A stretch of 64,000 nucleotides of DNA from positions 5,890,001-5,954,000 of the forward strand of contig NC_134988.1 in the NCBI RefSeq assembly GCF_050947335.1. Reading direction: 5' to 3'. Origin of the DNA: Megachile rotundata (Eukaryota; Arthropoda; Insecta; Hymenoptera; Megachilidae). Every line of letters begins with the position of its first letter. Positions within the stretch are counted from its first letter, which is position 1. This document shows, piece by piece, positions 34,263-46,124 of this stretch. Both the position numbers and the translations under genes were made by a program. The notes beneath the pieces were generated by a model that was not told where the DNA came from, did no database searches, and saw only the letters and a program-made list of their open reading frames with translations.

Positions 34263-34640
34263 TATTATAGAATATTTTACTGTGTAATTGACATCTTGCT
34301 TTGAGGCCGATAGTTAACTGCTTTATATTCAGAATATTGACGAAGCGTTTATATGGTTATTTTGTGCACTCTTTAAGCTTTACATCCATGTATCATAAGT
34401 GCTTTTTTGTTGTACTTTTATGTCATGAATTAGCATCTCAAGTTAGTTCTCATCTCATTGTTTTTGGAAGTGCTACCTCATTTATTGTAATTAGTCACTT
34501 TGTGCTATGAATATTGATGAAACCTTCATGCAGTCTTTTTTTATTGAAGCTTAACCTTTAAACTGATGTGCTACAAGCGTTATTTTAATGTATTTTTATG
34601 TTATGAAATTGTATCTAATTGTTAACGAATATTTTGGTAA
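34263..34640 (+). repeat. ~185-bp dispersed tandem repeat, locus 3 (plus)
   Basis: Two monomers: TTTGAGGCCGATAGTTAACTG at 34290 (a 1-base variant of the family block), AAGCTTTACATCCATGTATC at 34377, TTTTATGTCATGAATTAG, then a second diverged copy with TTTAAACTGATGTGCTACAAG at about 34557. Confidence 0.8.
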
Positions 34641-35740
34641 AGAAGCAATCTATGAATAAAGTACGTTTAATTTGAATATTTTTCTTATCTTAATTTGTCT
34701 TATTTGTGTCAGTAGTAAGTTTATTCAGACTATTTAAATATACTATTTAAAACATTTTGTTATACAGTAAATAGTTTTTATGATATTTGAGGTTATGAAT
34801 GCACATAACCTGTATATTTCTTAATATGTCGCATCTGCGTATAAAAGCAAATCTAACCTAATCTGATCAAGTCAACCTAATTTAAGCAAATCTGATCTAA
34901 TTTAAGTTAACCTATTCTGAGCTAATGCGACCTAACATCTGCAGAACATATCTCACATGCGAACAAAAAGTCCAACTTAATTTAAACTAACCTAAGTTAA
35001 TATCACATTGTAACAATTAAATGTATATGTACAAACAGAAACAGTTCTAAATTAATGTAAACTAGCTTAAATTAATTCAACTTGACCCAATTTAGCTTAG
35101 TAACGTTACTATTACGTCTCGTCAACAAATATGTGTGCCAATAAACACAAATGTAAGCTAACCAAAACAAATTAACCTAATGTGTCATTATCAATTCATA
35201 ACCCATTCTAAATTTGCTAAACCAGACTTTATATCTTTTCTTAAAATACTCTGTATGTAACCTAATCTAATCAAATCTAGGCCAATTTAATTTATTTGAC
35301 ATCGCACAAATTATTTTCATCTCACTGATTTTGGACTGTAACTTAGTTTACTCTGATTTAATATTAAAAAAATTATTTTCATCTGATCGTTTTAAATACC
35401 ACTTCCATTTTATTTCTGATTTCAAAAGTATTCTCTTTTCATTTGTGTCCTACCTTCGCTTAGCTTAAATTAAGCTACCTAACCAGTGTATAAATTATTT
35501 TCACTAATTCTGAAACGTCACGTAATTTAACAGATTTTCAACTTTATAGAAATTATTTCCCATTGATGGAATTAAAAGCTTCATTTCTCTGAGTTGTAAA
35601 TATTTTACCTAGAAATCCTATCAAATATTTTCGATGCCTTGAGAAACCTAAACTATTTTATCCCAACCACAAAATAATTCAGTTGGAATGATTATTATAA
35701 ATAACTTATTTAATCCCTCATACAAGTTATGTGTTATGTT
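34641..35740. repeat. AT-rich region with AACCTAATCTAA-type diverged repeats
   Basis: 34840-35300 is dominated by AATCTAACCTAATCTGA, AATTTAAGCTAACC and similar words, a degenerate array of short TAACC/TAATC units with a longer ~100-bp rhythm (AACATATCTCACATGCGAAC / ACAAATATGTGTGCC). The related opposite-strand form, GGTTAGATTAAGG, occurs at 42480-42720. Confidence 0.55.
35661..35722 (+). repeat. Left direct repeat flanking the large 16-mer array
   Basis: CCCAACCACAAAATAAT followed by TATAAATAACTT and TAATCCCTCAT; matches 37492-37554 at close to 88% by eye. The two copies bracket the 1.7-kb 16-mer array. Confidence 0.75.
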
Positions 35741-35744
35741 CATA

Positions 35745-37424
35745 GTGCGTTGAGTTCTTGATACATTGCGTCTTCGGCGCTTTAATCTCTTGACGCGTTG
35801 AATTATTTGTGCGTGGAATTATTGATGCGTTAAGTTCTTGATGCGTTGAGTTCCTAGCGCGTCGAATTCCTGGCGCGTTGAATTCCTGATGCGTTGTGTT
35901 CTTCACACGTTGAGTTTCTGACGTGTTGAGTTCTTTGCGCGTTTAGTTCCTGACGCTTTCAGTACCTGACGCGTTGCGTTCTTAGTGCGTTGAGTCCCTG
36001 ACGCGTTGCGTTTTTGACGCGTTGAGTTCCTAACGCTTTGAGTACCTGACGCGTTGAGTTCCGGACACATTGAGTTCCTGGCGCGTTTAGTTCCTGACGC
36101 TTTCAGTACCTGACGCGTTGAGTTCCTAACGTGTCGAGTTCTTGGCGCGTTGAGTTGTTGACGCTTTGAGTGCCTAACGCATTGCGTTCTTAGTGCGATG
36201 AGTCCCTGACGCGTTGCGTTTTTGACGCGTTGAGTTCCTAACGCTTTGAGTACCTGACGCGTTGAGTTCCGGACGCGTTGAGTTCTTGGCGCGTTTAGTT
36301 CCTGACGCTTTCAGTACCTGACGCGTTGCGTTCTTAGCGCGTTGAGTTCCTAACGTGTCGAGTTCTTGGCGCGTTGAGTTGTTGACGCTTTGAGTGCCCA
36401 ACGCATTGCGTTCTTAGTGCGTTGAGTTCCTAACGCTTTGAGTACCTGACGCGTTGAGTTCCGGACGCGTTGAGTTCTTGGCGCGTTTAGTTCCTGACGC
36501 TTTCAGTACCTGACGCGTTGCGTTCTTAGCGCGTTGAGTTCCTAACGTGTCGAGTTCTTGGCGCGTTGAGTTGCTGACGCTTTGAATGCCTAACGCATTG
36601 CGTTCTTAGTGCGTTGAGTCCCTGACGCGTTGCGTTTTTGACGCGTTGAGTTCCTAACGCTTTGAGTACCTGACGCGTTGAGTTCTGGACGCGTTGAGTT
36701 CTTGGCGCGTTTATTTCCTGACGCTTTCAGTACCTGACGCATTGCGTTCATAGCGCGTTGTGTTCCTAACGTGTTGAGTTCTTGATGCGTTCAATTCCTT
36801 ACGCGTTGAGTTCCTAACGCGTTGAGCTCTTGGCGCGTTGAGTTGCTGACGCTTTGAATGCCTAACGCATTGCGTTCTTAGTGCGTTGAGTCCCTGACGC
36901 GTTGCGTTTTTGACGCGTTGAGTTCCTAACGCTTTGAGTACCTGACGCGTTGAGTTCCGGACGCGTTGAGTTCCGGACGCGTTGAGTTCCGGACGCGTTG
37001 AGTTCTTGGCGCGTTTAGTTCCTGGCGCTTTCAGTACCTGACGCGTTGCGTTCATAGCGCGTTGAGTTCCTAACGTGTTGAGTTCTTGGTGCGTTCAATT
37101 CCTTACGCGTTGAGTTCCTAACGCGTTGAGCTCTTGGCGCGTTGAATTGCTGACGCTTTGAGTGCCTAACGCATTGCGTTCTTAGTGCGTTGAGTCCCTG
37201 ACGCGTTGTGTTTTTGACGCGTTGAGTTCCTAACGCTTTGAGTACCTGACGCATTGCGTTCTTGTCGCATTATATTTTCAACACATTGAATTTTCAACGG
37301 GTTCAGTTATCGATGAATTGTGCTCTCATCATGTCTAGAGCTTCGCTCATTATATTTTCGTTAGGTTCGATTTTCGGCGCATTGAAATTTTGACACGTTG
37401 AACTCTCATCGCGTTGAGTTTTTG
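35745..37424. repeat. Large strictly phased 16-bp array with ~14-unit higher-order repeat
   Basis: 105 consecutive 16-bp units with no net insertion or deletion. ACGCGTTGAGTTCCTA falls at 36017, 36225, 36641, 36913 and 37217, all separations being exact multiples of 16 (13, 26, 17 and 19 units). Unit types such as ACGCTTTGAGTACCTG, ACGCGTTGAGTTCCGG, GCGCGTTTAGTTCCTG and ACGCTTTCAGTACCTG recur in a fixed order of about 13-14 units with local gains and losses of whole units. The edges (35745-35850 and 37265-37424) are diverged but still in register. Open frames up to 114 codons on the minus strand are repeat readings. Confidence 0.95.
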
Positions 37425-37491
37425 ATCCTCAAATTTCCAACTTTTCAACATTCCAAATTTGCAAATCTGTCAACAAAAGATTTATCTTATC

Positions 37492-37554
37492 CCAACCACA
37501 AAATAATCAAATTGAAATCATTACTATAAATAACTTACTTAATCCCTCATCCAA
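37492..37554 (+). repeat. Right direct repeat flanking the large 16-mer array
   Basis: CCCAACCACAAAATAATCAA, TATAAATAACTTACTTAATC and CCTCAT; the partner of 35661-35722. Confidence 0.75.
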
Positions 37555-38180
37555 GAACACAAGAAAAAAACTGACTGCATACAGATCGCTTCAAATCGGC
37601 CATACAACGGGACTACACTTAATAAAATGACACAAAACACCGCTAATCAATTAACCGTGGCAAAACACGTGTCACAGGTGTAACCCCACACCTGGTGTAG
37701 CATTAAAGACGCAAACCACCATCGGAAATATGTTGTTCCGTGTAAGGAGCACGTAAACGTTGTAAGAACAGGGGTACGACGCAGGGAACCGGATTAAAGC
37801 CGCATCAAAAGCGGAATGGGATATATAATTACATTAGTCCCGTACTATCGGTTGAAAATAATAGGTTAGACACGCTGTAGCGCTCGCCTATGCGATAATT
37901 AGGTTGTATCGGGTTCGTAAGCTGCGTTCTAAGCGGATGCGCAAACGTATTAGGCGCCTTGAAACACGTTACGTTCTAATGGCGCCCTATTATCTTTCGT
38001 TATAGCTGGAAAGTGTTTGCTGCATTTTTTCTTCAGGTTACTCCCAGCTCTTTCTTTTTCCCTCTCTTGCTTTATAACGAGAAATTATGTGGCTATCGTC
38101 AGATCGTTGTAATTAATTTATACCGATAATTTGTTTTAAAAACTGTGTTAAGTTGTTAGGTTACTATGGACTTATATTTG
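37555..38180. other. Unique island, nothing recognised
   Basis: Complex sequence; no open frame above 60 codons and no splice chain recognised. Confidence 0.4.
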
Positions 38181-38440
38181 AGATAGGTAACGTTTTTAAT
38201 GTTGTAGAAGTCTTTGGAATTTTAGGCATTTTCATATTTTTGAATTATTAGATTTTTAGGTTTTGGAAGTTTGGGAATTTGGGAGTTCTTGAAGTTTGAA
38301 GGTTTTGGATTCTTCTTTGAAATCTTGCGACTTCGGAATTTTGTGGAGGTTTTGGGATTTGTTGGTTACATTAGATTTGATATTTTGAAGTTTTAAAACT
38401 TTGAGGTTAGGAATTTTGAGAAGTATCTGAGAAGTAAAAC
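38181..38440. repeat. Short degenerate octamer stretch
   Basis: Words such as TTTTGGAA, GTTTGGGAATTTGGGAG and TTTTGAAG; a short diverged relative of the purine-rich octamer arrays. Confidence 0.6.
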
Positions 38441-38594
38441 ATTAATACTACTATTTTAACATATTCAACATATAGTCTGATAAAAAAATCCCACAGCTAT
38501 CATTTTATTTTTAGTACTTTAAACTATTCAACAGTAAACTTCTATAATATAAAACAAATGTTTAATAAATATTTACTGTTCTTCAAAATAATGA

Positions 38595-38712
38595 TTGAGT
38601 GGTTGTGAATATAAAAATAAGTTAGTAAATAAAAAGATTTAGCACTTCCAAGTCGGCCATATGACATCACAACACGTGAGGTTATAACGCGCGCAATTTG
38701 AAATGCGAAACT
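38595..38712 (+). repeat. Dispersed repeat, copy 2 (first copy at 5.9 kb)
   Basis: GTGAATATAAAAATAAG, AAGTCGGCCATA, GTGAGGTTATAACGCGCGC and AATTTGAAATG correspond in order to 5882-5995. Copies have diverged considerably. Confidence 0.6.
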
Positions 38713-38719
38713 TGAACTG

Positions 38720-38960
38720 ATTATTATTTATTTACTATGAAGTTTATAACTGATATCAGTTTATTTATTACGTATTTCATAATTGATATAAGTTTATTTA
38801 TTTATTATGTACTTCATAATTGATACGAATTTATTTATTTATTATGTACTTCATAATTGATATCGCTGTATTTATTTATTATGTATACTACATGATTAAT
38901 ATCAGCTTATTTATTTACCACGTGCTTCATAATTAATATAAATTTATTTGCTTCAACGCC
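38720..38960. repeat. ~37-bp AT-rich minisatellite
   Basis: Six or so units of CTTCATAATTGATA plus TTTATTTATTTATTATGTA; CTTCATAATTGA occurs at 38812 and 38849, 37 bp apart. Confidence 0.75.
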
Positions 38961-40030
38961 TACATACCATAACAAATAGCAGTTTATACCTTTCACCTAT
39001 TTACTGATCATTCAAATACAACGCAAATAAAGTTTGCATCTATTGAGTCAATAAAGAATCTGAGGTACCAATAGAATCCTAGTATAAATTTTATCGATAA
39101 TAAATGTCACCTTCACGCGTTCGTCCGTGAACATATTTTGCGAAGTAGGGAAAGTTTCTTGGTCGGCGAGTTATGATCAATTTAGGGGAATAAAAGAAGA
39201 GGAGAGTATACAGAGGGAAAAGTACTTACGTCTTTCAATGAAATCTCGCGTTGCACCGGACGAAATTATTTAAAGAAGACTGCTCTTTGAAAGCGTTCCC
39301 TCGCGGGAAGCCACGAAGGGGAACGAAGGGAGCATCACCCTTAGAGTCGTAAGAAAAGAGATCCCCGTTCCAGTCCTATAGGCAATTTGACTTTTCTGCC
39401 CTTTGAGTCAATGATCCCGGTTGTAAAAGAAGAATCAGTCCCGAGTAAATCTCTCCATCGCGAGGGCCTATAAGGCGTTGCTCCGAAAGGAATTTTTGTC
39501 TACCCCTCGTGTAAAAAACCTCTAATCTGTCAAAATAAAAAAAAGGAGGAAAATGCTTAGCCATTCAGGAGCGTACGTACGCCGGAAGTACGTTAAGAAA
39601 TATCCACGTTTCGAGGGGAATAAGATTGTTCAGTTGGTCGGGGAATTTTCGACAAACTTTCTTTCACGCAAGTTTCGCCGCTTCCCGGTATCTTATATTT
39701 CCGTCGATCCTATAAGCTAACTTCTGAAACTGTGCTCAAAACGTGATTCCCGTTGCCGTTGTGTTTTTCGACGGTGTAATCAAAAGTACGCAACTTGTAA
39801 ACTAGGTTACCGAACCCGTATACTTTCCGCGTTAACTTTACTGTCGTTATTGGTCGGCCAGATATCATACTTCTTGTTTAAGTGCTGAATCCATTTTATT
39901 CTTTACAATTGCGTTTGGATCGTATTATCTATGCGGTACATCAGAAATATGCTAAAGACATACTATGACAATCGTTAATGACGTAAATGTTTCGTTCGTT
40001 TCAATTTTATCATTATAAAACACATTTTGT
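38961..40030. other. Unique island, nothing recognised
   Basis: 39100-39860 is complex and GC-richer. A minus-strand frame at 39376-39564 has no recognisable similarity. Confidence 0.4.
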
Positions 40031-40034
40031 TGCA

Positions 40035-40925
40035 TGTAGTAATTCGTCTCTTCCTTTGAGGCCGACAGCTAGTCATGTTGCATCAAGAATATGATCGAAT
40101 GGTTTACATGCTTGTTTTCTACAGTCTTTAAGCTTTACATCCGTGTATTATAAGTGTTTTTGTGACATACTTTTATGTCATGAAATTGTTTGGAAAGTTA
40201 AACAACATAGATCTCATTATTTTACTAACTTACATCGTTTAACTGCCAATTAGATATTTTGTAGAATAATGATGGTGCCTTTCTATAGTTTCTTTCAATG
40301 GGGTTCAAGCTTTAAATTTATATGTCATAAGTGTCATTTTCACGTACATTTATGTCATGAAATTATATGTGATTACAAGTGTTCTCAAATTGGTTGTTTG
40401 CTATAATTAACGATCAATCATTTTGTATTAAGAATATTGATACAATAGCTGCTTATTTGCTTTTAGTATGCTTTAAGCTTCAATTTGATGTATCACAAGT
40501 GGTATCTTAACTTACTTTTATACCATGGAAGCATGTTAGACGTTACCTAACAATTTTCGTTTGACTATTCCAATTGGTAAGTTACTTTGAGGCCAACAAC
40601 TTATTATTTTCCATTCAAAATTTTGGTGATTCTTTTACATGGTTACTCTCTGTACACTTTAAGCTTTAAATTGGTGTATTACAAGTTATATGTTAGCTTA
40701 ATTTTATAGCAGGAAATCATGTTAGACGTTAATTACCTATCTTCATTTGACTATTCCAATTGGTAAGTTACTTTGAGGCCAATAACTAATTACTTTCTAT
40801 TCAGAATATGGATAAAACTTTTATATGGTCATTTTCTACACACTTTATGCTTTAAATTGGCATACTACAAGTGTCGTTTTTGAGAAACTTTTATGTCATG
40901 AAAAATAAAATTAAAAATTTAACGT
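40035..40925 (+). repeat. ~185-bp dispersed tandem repeat, locus 4 (plus, five monomers)
   Basis: Longest array of the family. The AAGCTTTA block lies at 40130, 40307, 40475, 40661 and 40847 (spacing 168-186). TTTGAGGCC(G/A)A lies at 40056, 40579 and 40771. TTTTATGTCATGAAATT recurs after most of them. The last two full monomers are the most alike. Confidence 0.88.
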
Positions 40926-42430
40926 ATTAATTGAAGAATAACAATTGTAAATGTATGTTTGATTACACCCAGCCATTTTTGCTGCACCAACTGATGTTTT
41001 AGTCATTTTTAAATATAAAAATAAGCAAATTAAATCGCAGTAATGATTATTATCATATAAAATGAGTTATGAGTGAATTAGCAATGCTTATAAATGAATC
41101 AACCATGCCTTTTTCATCGACATCTGTTATTCCCGGAAGATAATTTGAGCCATTTGAAACTACAAGTTCCCTGAAAGGGGTTGAAATTGGCATTCTCACC
41201 GACATCTGAACGTAGAGATTCGACGTTAGATTTTGGACACAGGATATTAGCAAAGCGGTAGACGCGATGAGAAACGCGCAGGAATTTCAGCTTGGAAACA
41301 ATCTCCCCGGGTTGTATTATCTGTTTCTCTGTTGCACGAATTCTCCCTTGCAATCTTGTTGGCTCGAGATAAGACTAATTACCATTGTATCCAATGGAGA
41401 ATGGCTCGTGTACACCATCGCCCTTGGAAATCTTAACCCTTAATAATATCGCCGCCACTCGACAAGCTATGCACAACAAATCGGTTAATCGCGTTTAACC
41501 AACAACGTCGCGGAATTTCATGTAAACTATTTTGATAACCTGCATTCGATACACGCGATGCTTCGAAAGCTCGCATTTCACATTTGAGGCTCTCGCCGTA
41601 TAATGCACGATATTTACAAAGAATCTCTGAAAATGAAAATTTGGCGATGCAACGCGCTGCAAACTCGGAACATAATTATCAATTACGTTATTATTAAAAT
41701 ACTACTTCCCGCAGAAGTTTTAAATACATAAGATATTCTAATCTGCGCGGTAGTTTTCTTAGCGCAACGTTGATTCTACCTTACTAATGGCCGATACCGG
41801 CGAAACTTGCCGCGAAGGTTATGAAAATTTACGGATTTTAAATGCCCGCGAACGTGCACGGGCGTTAGAAGTTTTTACCCGGGCTGAAACTTTGCTTTGC
41901 CCTCCTTATCTCCATTTATGGTCGAGTGCCGTTTCAGAAACTGGGCTAACGCGGGTATCTCGAAGCGGACGCATCGATCTCCTGGGACGCTCATAAAGAC
42001 GTGAAGCAGGAGGACGTCGAGAGGAAACAGGAGCTAGAAAAGTAGGATACAATTCAGGAAATTGTGGTGGACACTGTCTACACAGGAAAAGTAGTTCATC
42101 CCTCATGGGGCTAACTATCCGTCACTGTGCCACTACCGTCTCCGCTAACTTTCAGACACTTGATCAACGTGGAATAACAAAAGCAAACAGTCTGATAACA
42201 TTTCAGTTATGTTGTACATCTTTTATGGACATCTCGAACAAATGGAGACGATGAAAAGTTGCCGGAAAAGGAAGACGAAGTTGATACAGTAGAGTGTCGT
42301 TATATTGCCACGAAGTTTGCGTAGTTTCGCGCTGTGGTAAGGGAACTGGTAACGCCAGTGAGGGCGCCACTGTGACGATTTTAGCAAAATTTTTCGCTCT
42401 TGAAACCGTCATAGATTTATTACATTAGAT
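40926..42430. other. Unique island, no gene assigned
   Basis: Complex sequence. On the minus strand a possible terminal exon could run from 41170 (acceptor CCCCTTTCAG) to a TGA at 41053, but no partner exon or family similarity supports it. Other open frames (41787-42106, 42203-42412) are likewise unrecognised. Confidence 0.4.
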
Positions 42431-43020
42431 TTGTGTTTTTATACATATTTGCGTACATATTGTTTGTACATGACATATTTTGTTGACAAAGTAATATTTA
42501 GTTAGATTAAGGTAGGCTAGGTTAAATAAGTTAATTTACATTATGTTAACAACTAAACCTTAGGTTAAGGCAAAGTAGGTTAGATCAAGTTGAAGTAGAG
42601 TACATTAACGTCAAATTGTTTTTATTTGCATGTGACATATTTAATTCGTAAAATGTAATACTAAAGAGAATAAGACTGCAAAGAATAAAAATAGGAATGT
42701 TAGGTTATGTTACATGTTAGAAATATACAAGGTGTCCATAAGGTATACATCATTGAGTGGATAAGACAGCATGCAGTTCAAAATGATCGGCCTCAAAGTG
42801 GCCCAACATTTCCACTATAATCATTATATTTATTGTGTACTAACAATATACCCAGAAATAATTATGGACATTTGGACAACGTTTTCTTACGTTTCTAAAG
42901 TGAAATAAATAATACTATTATTAAACTTTATTAGCTATTAATTAAAATATAATGAAATGTCAAGGTCTACGCTACTAACAATGTAATATTGATACTATCA
43001 GCTAGCTTTCAACAGCGTTA
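42431..43020. repeat. GGTTAGATTAAGG-type diverged repeats and family fragment
   Basis: 42480-42720 holds TAGGTTAGATTAAGGTTAGG-like words. At 42728-42815 there is CAAGGTGTCCATA and a lone reverse-oriented ATCGGCCTCAAAG, the core word of the ~185-bp family, without a full monomer. Confidence 0.5.
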
Positions 43021-43590
43021 GGAATTGATAAACGTGAAGTTTGCGGCGAATGAATGATAAATGATTGAATTTCCGTAACCGAAAGTCGCCGCGTCGGATT
43101 AATTTATTTATACACAAAGTCAGTGGTAGACGTTCGTCTTCCATCCAAACCGTTGGTCCAACGGTGACAAAGAGAACCAGCGTCGGGAAAGTTGGTAACT
43201 TTATGCTCCGCTTGTTTAGATTGGGCAGGAAAGCCGTTCCTCGGTTCTCACCATTGTTGGTAATTTGGCACCGACTTCGTTACCAAGCAGCCGGTGCCGT
43301 CAACGATTTAGCTGTAATCACGGACCTTTGGACGAGTTTCCTCGTCTCGAAATCTCAGGAACGTCCAAGGTGTTCCTGTGTTGTGCTCGTATAGGCATTT
43401 ACTAAATCCCTGGATCGAATCTATAGGTTAAAACCATCAACGACAGCTGGCTACACTCAACAGTTTACCCTTTCGCTTCGTCTCTTCTGTAAAACCAAAT
43501 TCGTGACTTATTAAAATTATTGTAACCAAATAAATATTATTGTAACATTACTCTGTTATATAAATTGTCTAAACATTTCATAAGAACACA
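43021..43590. other. Unique island, nothing recognised
   Basis: A 109-codon plus-strand open frame at 43065-43394 is basic and shows no recognisable family. Confidence 0.4.
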
Positions 43591-44050
43591 GAATTATTAT
43601 TTCGCAGTTACTGTAAGAGATCAGTTATTGTAAACAATGTCGTTCGTTAACTTCTAACGCAATTTCATGACAGAAAAGTATTATAAAATACCACTTATAA
43701 TATATCAATGTAAAGCTTAAAGCATGAGGAAAATGGCCATATCAACGGCTTATTAATATCTTTTATATGACATGGCTAGCTGTCGGCCTCAAAGCAATGT
43801 GTCACTTTCTGCAAAAATTAAAAAATACCTTGTTAGGCAGAAAAAAAATGCAAAAATACCTTGTTTAAAAGTTCTAAAACGTAATAGTAGTACATATAAC
43901 ACATCATTTTAAAGCTTGAAGTCTAAAATATATGACTCTACAAACGTTTCATCAAAATGTCGTAGAGACAAAATGGCTGGTGACCAGTTGTGCGAACAAT
44001 GACCAATTTGAACAGATATATCATCTCAGAGGATTTCGTGACAGAAGTGT
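43591..44050 (-). repeat. ~185-bp dispersed tandem repeat, locus 5 (minus)
   Basis: Reverse-complement monomers: CATGACATAAAAGT-like words at the left, TATATCAATGTAAAGCTTAA (43707), GCTAGCTGTCGGCCTCAAAG (43779), and a second diverged copy with AAAGCTTGAAG at about 43912. Confidence 0.82.
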
Positions 44051-45130
44051 CTCAGAATTTCATTTGTGGTGCATCAATTTATAGTTGAAAATTTAATAGA
44101 CAAGTCTATAGAAAGCTTTCATTACTATTTTTAACTACAAATGTCTACCTCTCATGTCAGTTGCAAAAATACAAAAATGGTGATGATCGTAGAACAAATT
44201 TTGAATTAAATATTTTCATATCAACTTTCTTTATTTTTCTATTCTCTATGCATTAAAAAAGTGGAAATATCGTAAAACATACATTAATACACAAGTTAAA
44301 ATTCAAATAGCATTTTTTAATCAGATTACAATAATAGGAATTTTTCGTATGAAACGATGAAGGAATTATTAAAATAACGAATGCGTATTAATTAAAATTC
44401 CGACTCATTGATCATCGTTACTTGCACGCGAACCACTGTTCACTGAATAGTTATTTTATTATCAAACCCAGCCGTTCATACGTGTACGTTCCATTTCTCT
44501 GTTTCTCGTAACTTATCGAGCAGCAGGAACTTCCAAAGGCAATATAGAATTCCGCACTGAGTTTATGTATGAATGTATATCATCGGCAAAAGCAATATTC
44601 TAACCTGCATCGCGCGTTTACGAACTGGAGCGTGTAACTCGTTAATCAAAGCTCGCACCTCGCACATTCGCGCCATTTTATCAGCTGCTTGTCCCGCAGT
44701 TTTTAGTCAAAACGGCGATGTAATGTAAAGTGAAATATTCACTCGACGAAAATGGTGACTGTAATAATTAATTTCTCTAGAACGATTATACAGCCAGCTG
44801 CCATCTTAATTAAGAAGCATCGTTCAGGTTCCTTTGACGCGGAGCGAAACTGCCTTCGGAACAAAAATTCAAGCTCGAGCGGTTGTTATAAATAATCGAG
44901 CGTTCTTAATTTCACGATCACCAGGTGCGTCGAAGCACGTTGTAACGAGTAAGAACTTATGAGCCATGAAAAAAGGAGGGAAAGGGGGTAAATGTACTGT
45001 CGGCTGCCTTACAAGCTATCTAGCAGCCGTTTAGCCAACGATCCCCTTTACTTGTTCTCCATAGAGAGCACTATAGCCAACTGGTTTTTCTGGGGAGAAT
45101 GTGGCAACGGGCGGGAAAATCGATTTACTC
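44051..45130. other. Unique sequence, nothing recognised
   Basis: AT-rich to 44350, then complex at 44400-45130. The plus-strand frame 44992-45318 runs into octamer repeats and is not supported as a gene. Confidence 0.4.
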
Positions 45131-45620
45131 ATCGATTTTTCGGCGGATTTCTGAGCTTAGATATTTGGGTGCTTGAGAATAAAAGAGGTTATAGATTTGG
45201 ATGCTTGATTTGGAAAGATGGAATTTTTTTAAATTGCGAATTTAAGCATTTAGAAACTTTAGAACTTGACAATTTTGGACATTTAGAAATAGCAGAATTT
45301 AAGAGTCAAAAAATTTGAAGTGTTAAAAATTTAGATATTTGGAAATTTAAGAACTTGCAACATTTGGAATTGCAACATGCAGCATCTCAAACAAAAACTT
45401 GAGATTTGGAAATTTAGAAATTTTAAAACTTGAAACTTTCTCCATATAGAAATATTAGAACTTGAAAGTTAAGAACAGTTAAAATTTGCAGAACAAAATT
45501 TGACCAGTTGAAAATTTAGATAAAATGGAACTGAAAAATTTGAAAAAATAAAAATTTAAAAATAATTCAAAAATTTGAAAATTTATTATTTTAAAGCATT
45601 CAAGAAATTAAGAATTCCCT
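45131..45620. repeat. Degenerate octamer region
   Basis: Words AATTTAAG, AACTTGCA, ACATTTGG and AATTTGAA in 8-bp steps, purine-rich on the plus strand. Confidence 0.75.
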
Positions 45621-46123
45621 AAGTTACTAATTTGATGCTTCCAAGTTGACAAGTGCACTGGAACTCTAATTTTCATTGCCCATTAAATCCTTTAATGCTC
45701 CATAGATGAATAAGAATTTCGAATAAAAGAAAAAGAATACCAAGACCATTCGTCACAAGCTAAATTTTTCTCCACAATTTCGTTAGCTCATTCGGTTGTC
45801 ACAGTGCATCCACATGCATGGCTATTGGCTCGAGACAAAATTCGCAGAACGCATGTAAGATTAATCGCGACGTGCGAAACAGTCTGTTGCTCGCGCTTGT
45901 GAACACGTGTTGCCCATCCCGAGACAACTTGGGTGGTTTTGAGGACATCGAAATGCTCGATTAACATCAAAATCACGATCCTCCTTCGTGACGATGTTTT
46001 TAACACGTCCATGCACGAGCTACGAGATATTTTCATGCTACATAAGTCACAATATATTCAATAAACCAGTCTTAAACAGTTGAATGTCTGATTTATTTTG
46101 AATACATCGGTTCTAATATGAGT
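45621..46123. other. Unique island, nothing recognised
   Basis: No supported exon. A minus-strand frame at 45788-46036 has no recognisable similarity. Confidence 0.4.
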
Positions 46124-46124
46124 T

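Noticed and set aside
36174..37254. Minus-strand frames of 75-114 codons with RVRNSTRQELNASGTQ repeats
   Set aside because: A 16-bp repeat gives a 16-residue periodic peptide; nothing supports expression.
35745..37424. Resemblance of phased short repeats to a CRISPR array
   Set aside because: There are no unique spacers between conserved repeats and the context is eukaryotic.
41053..41170. Possible minus-strand terminal exon after CCCCTTTCAG reading to TGA
   Set aside because: No partner exon, no family similarity and only about 38 codons; the acceptor could be chance.
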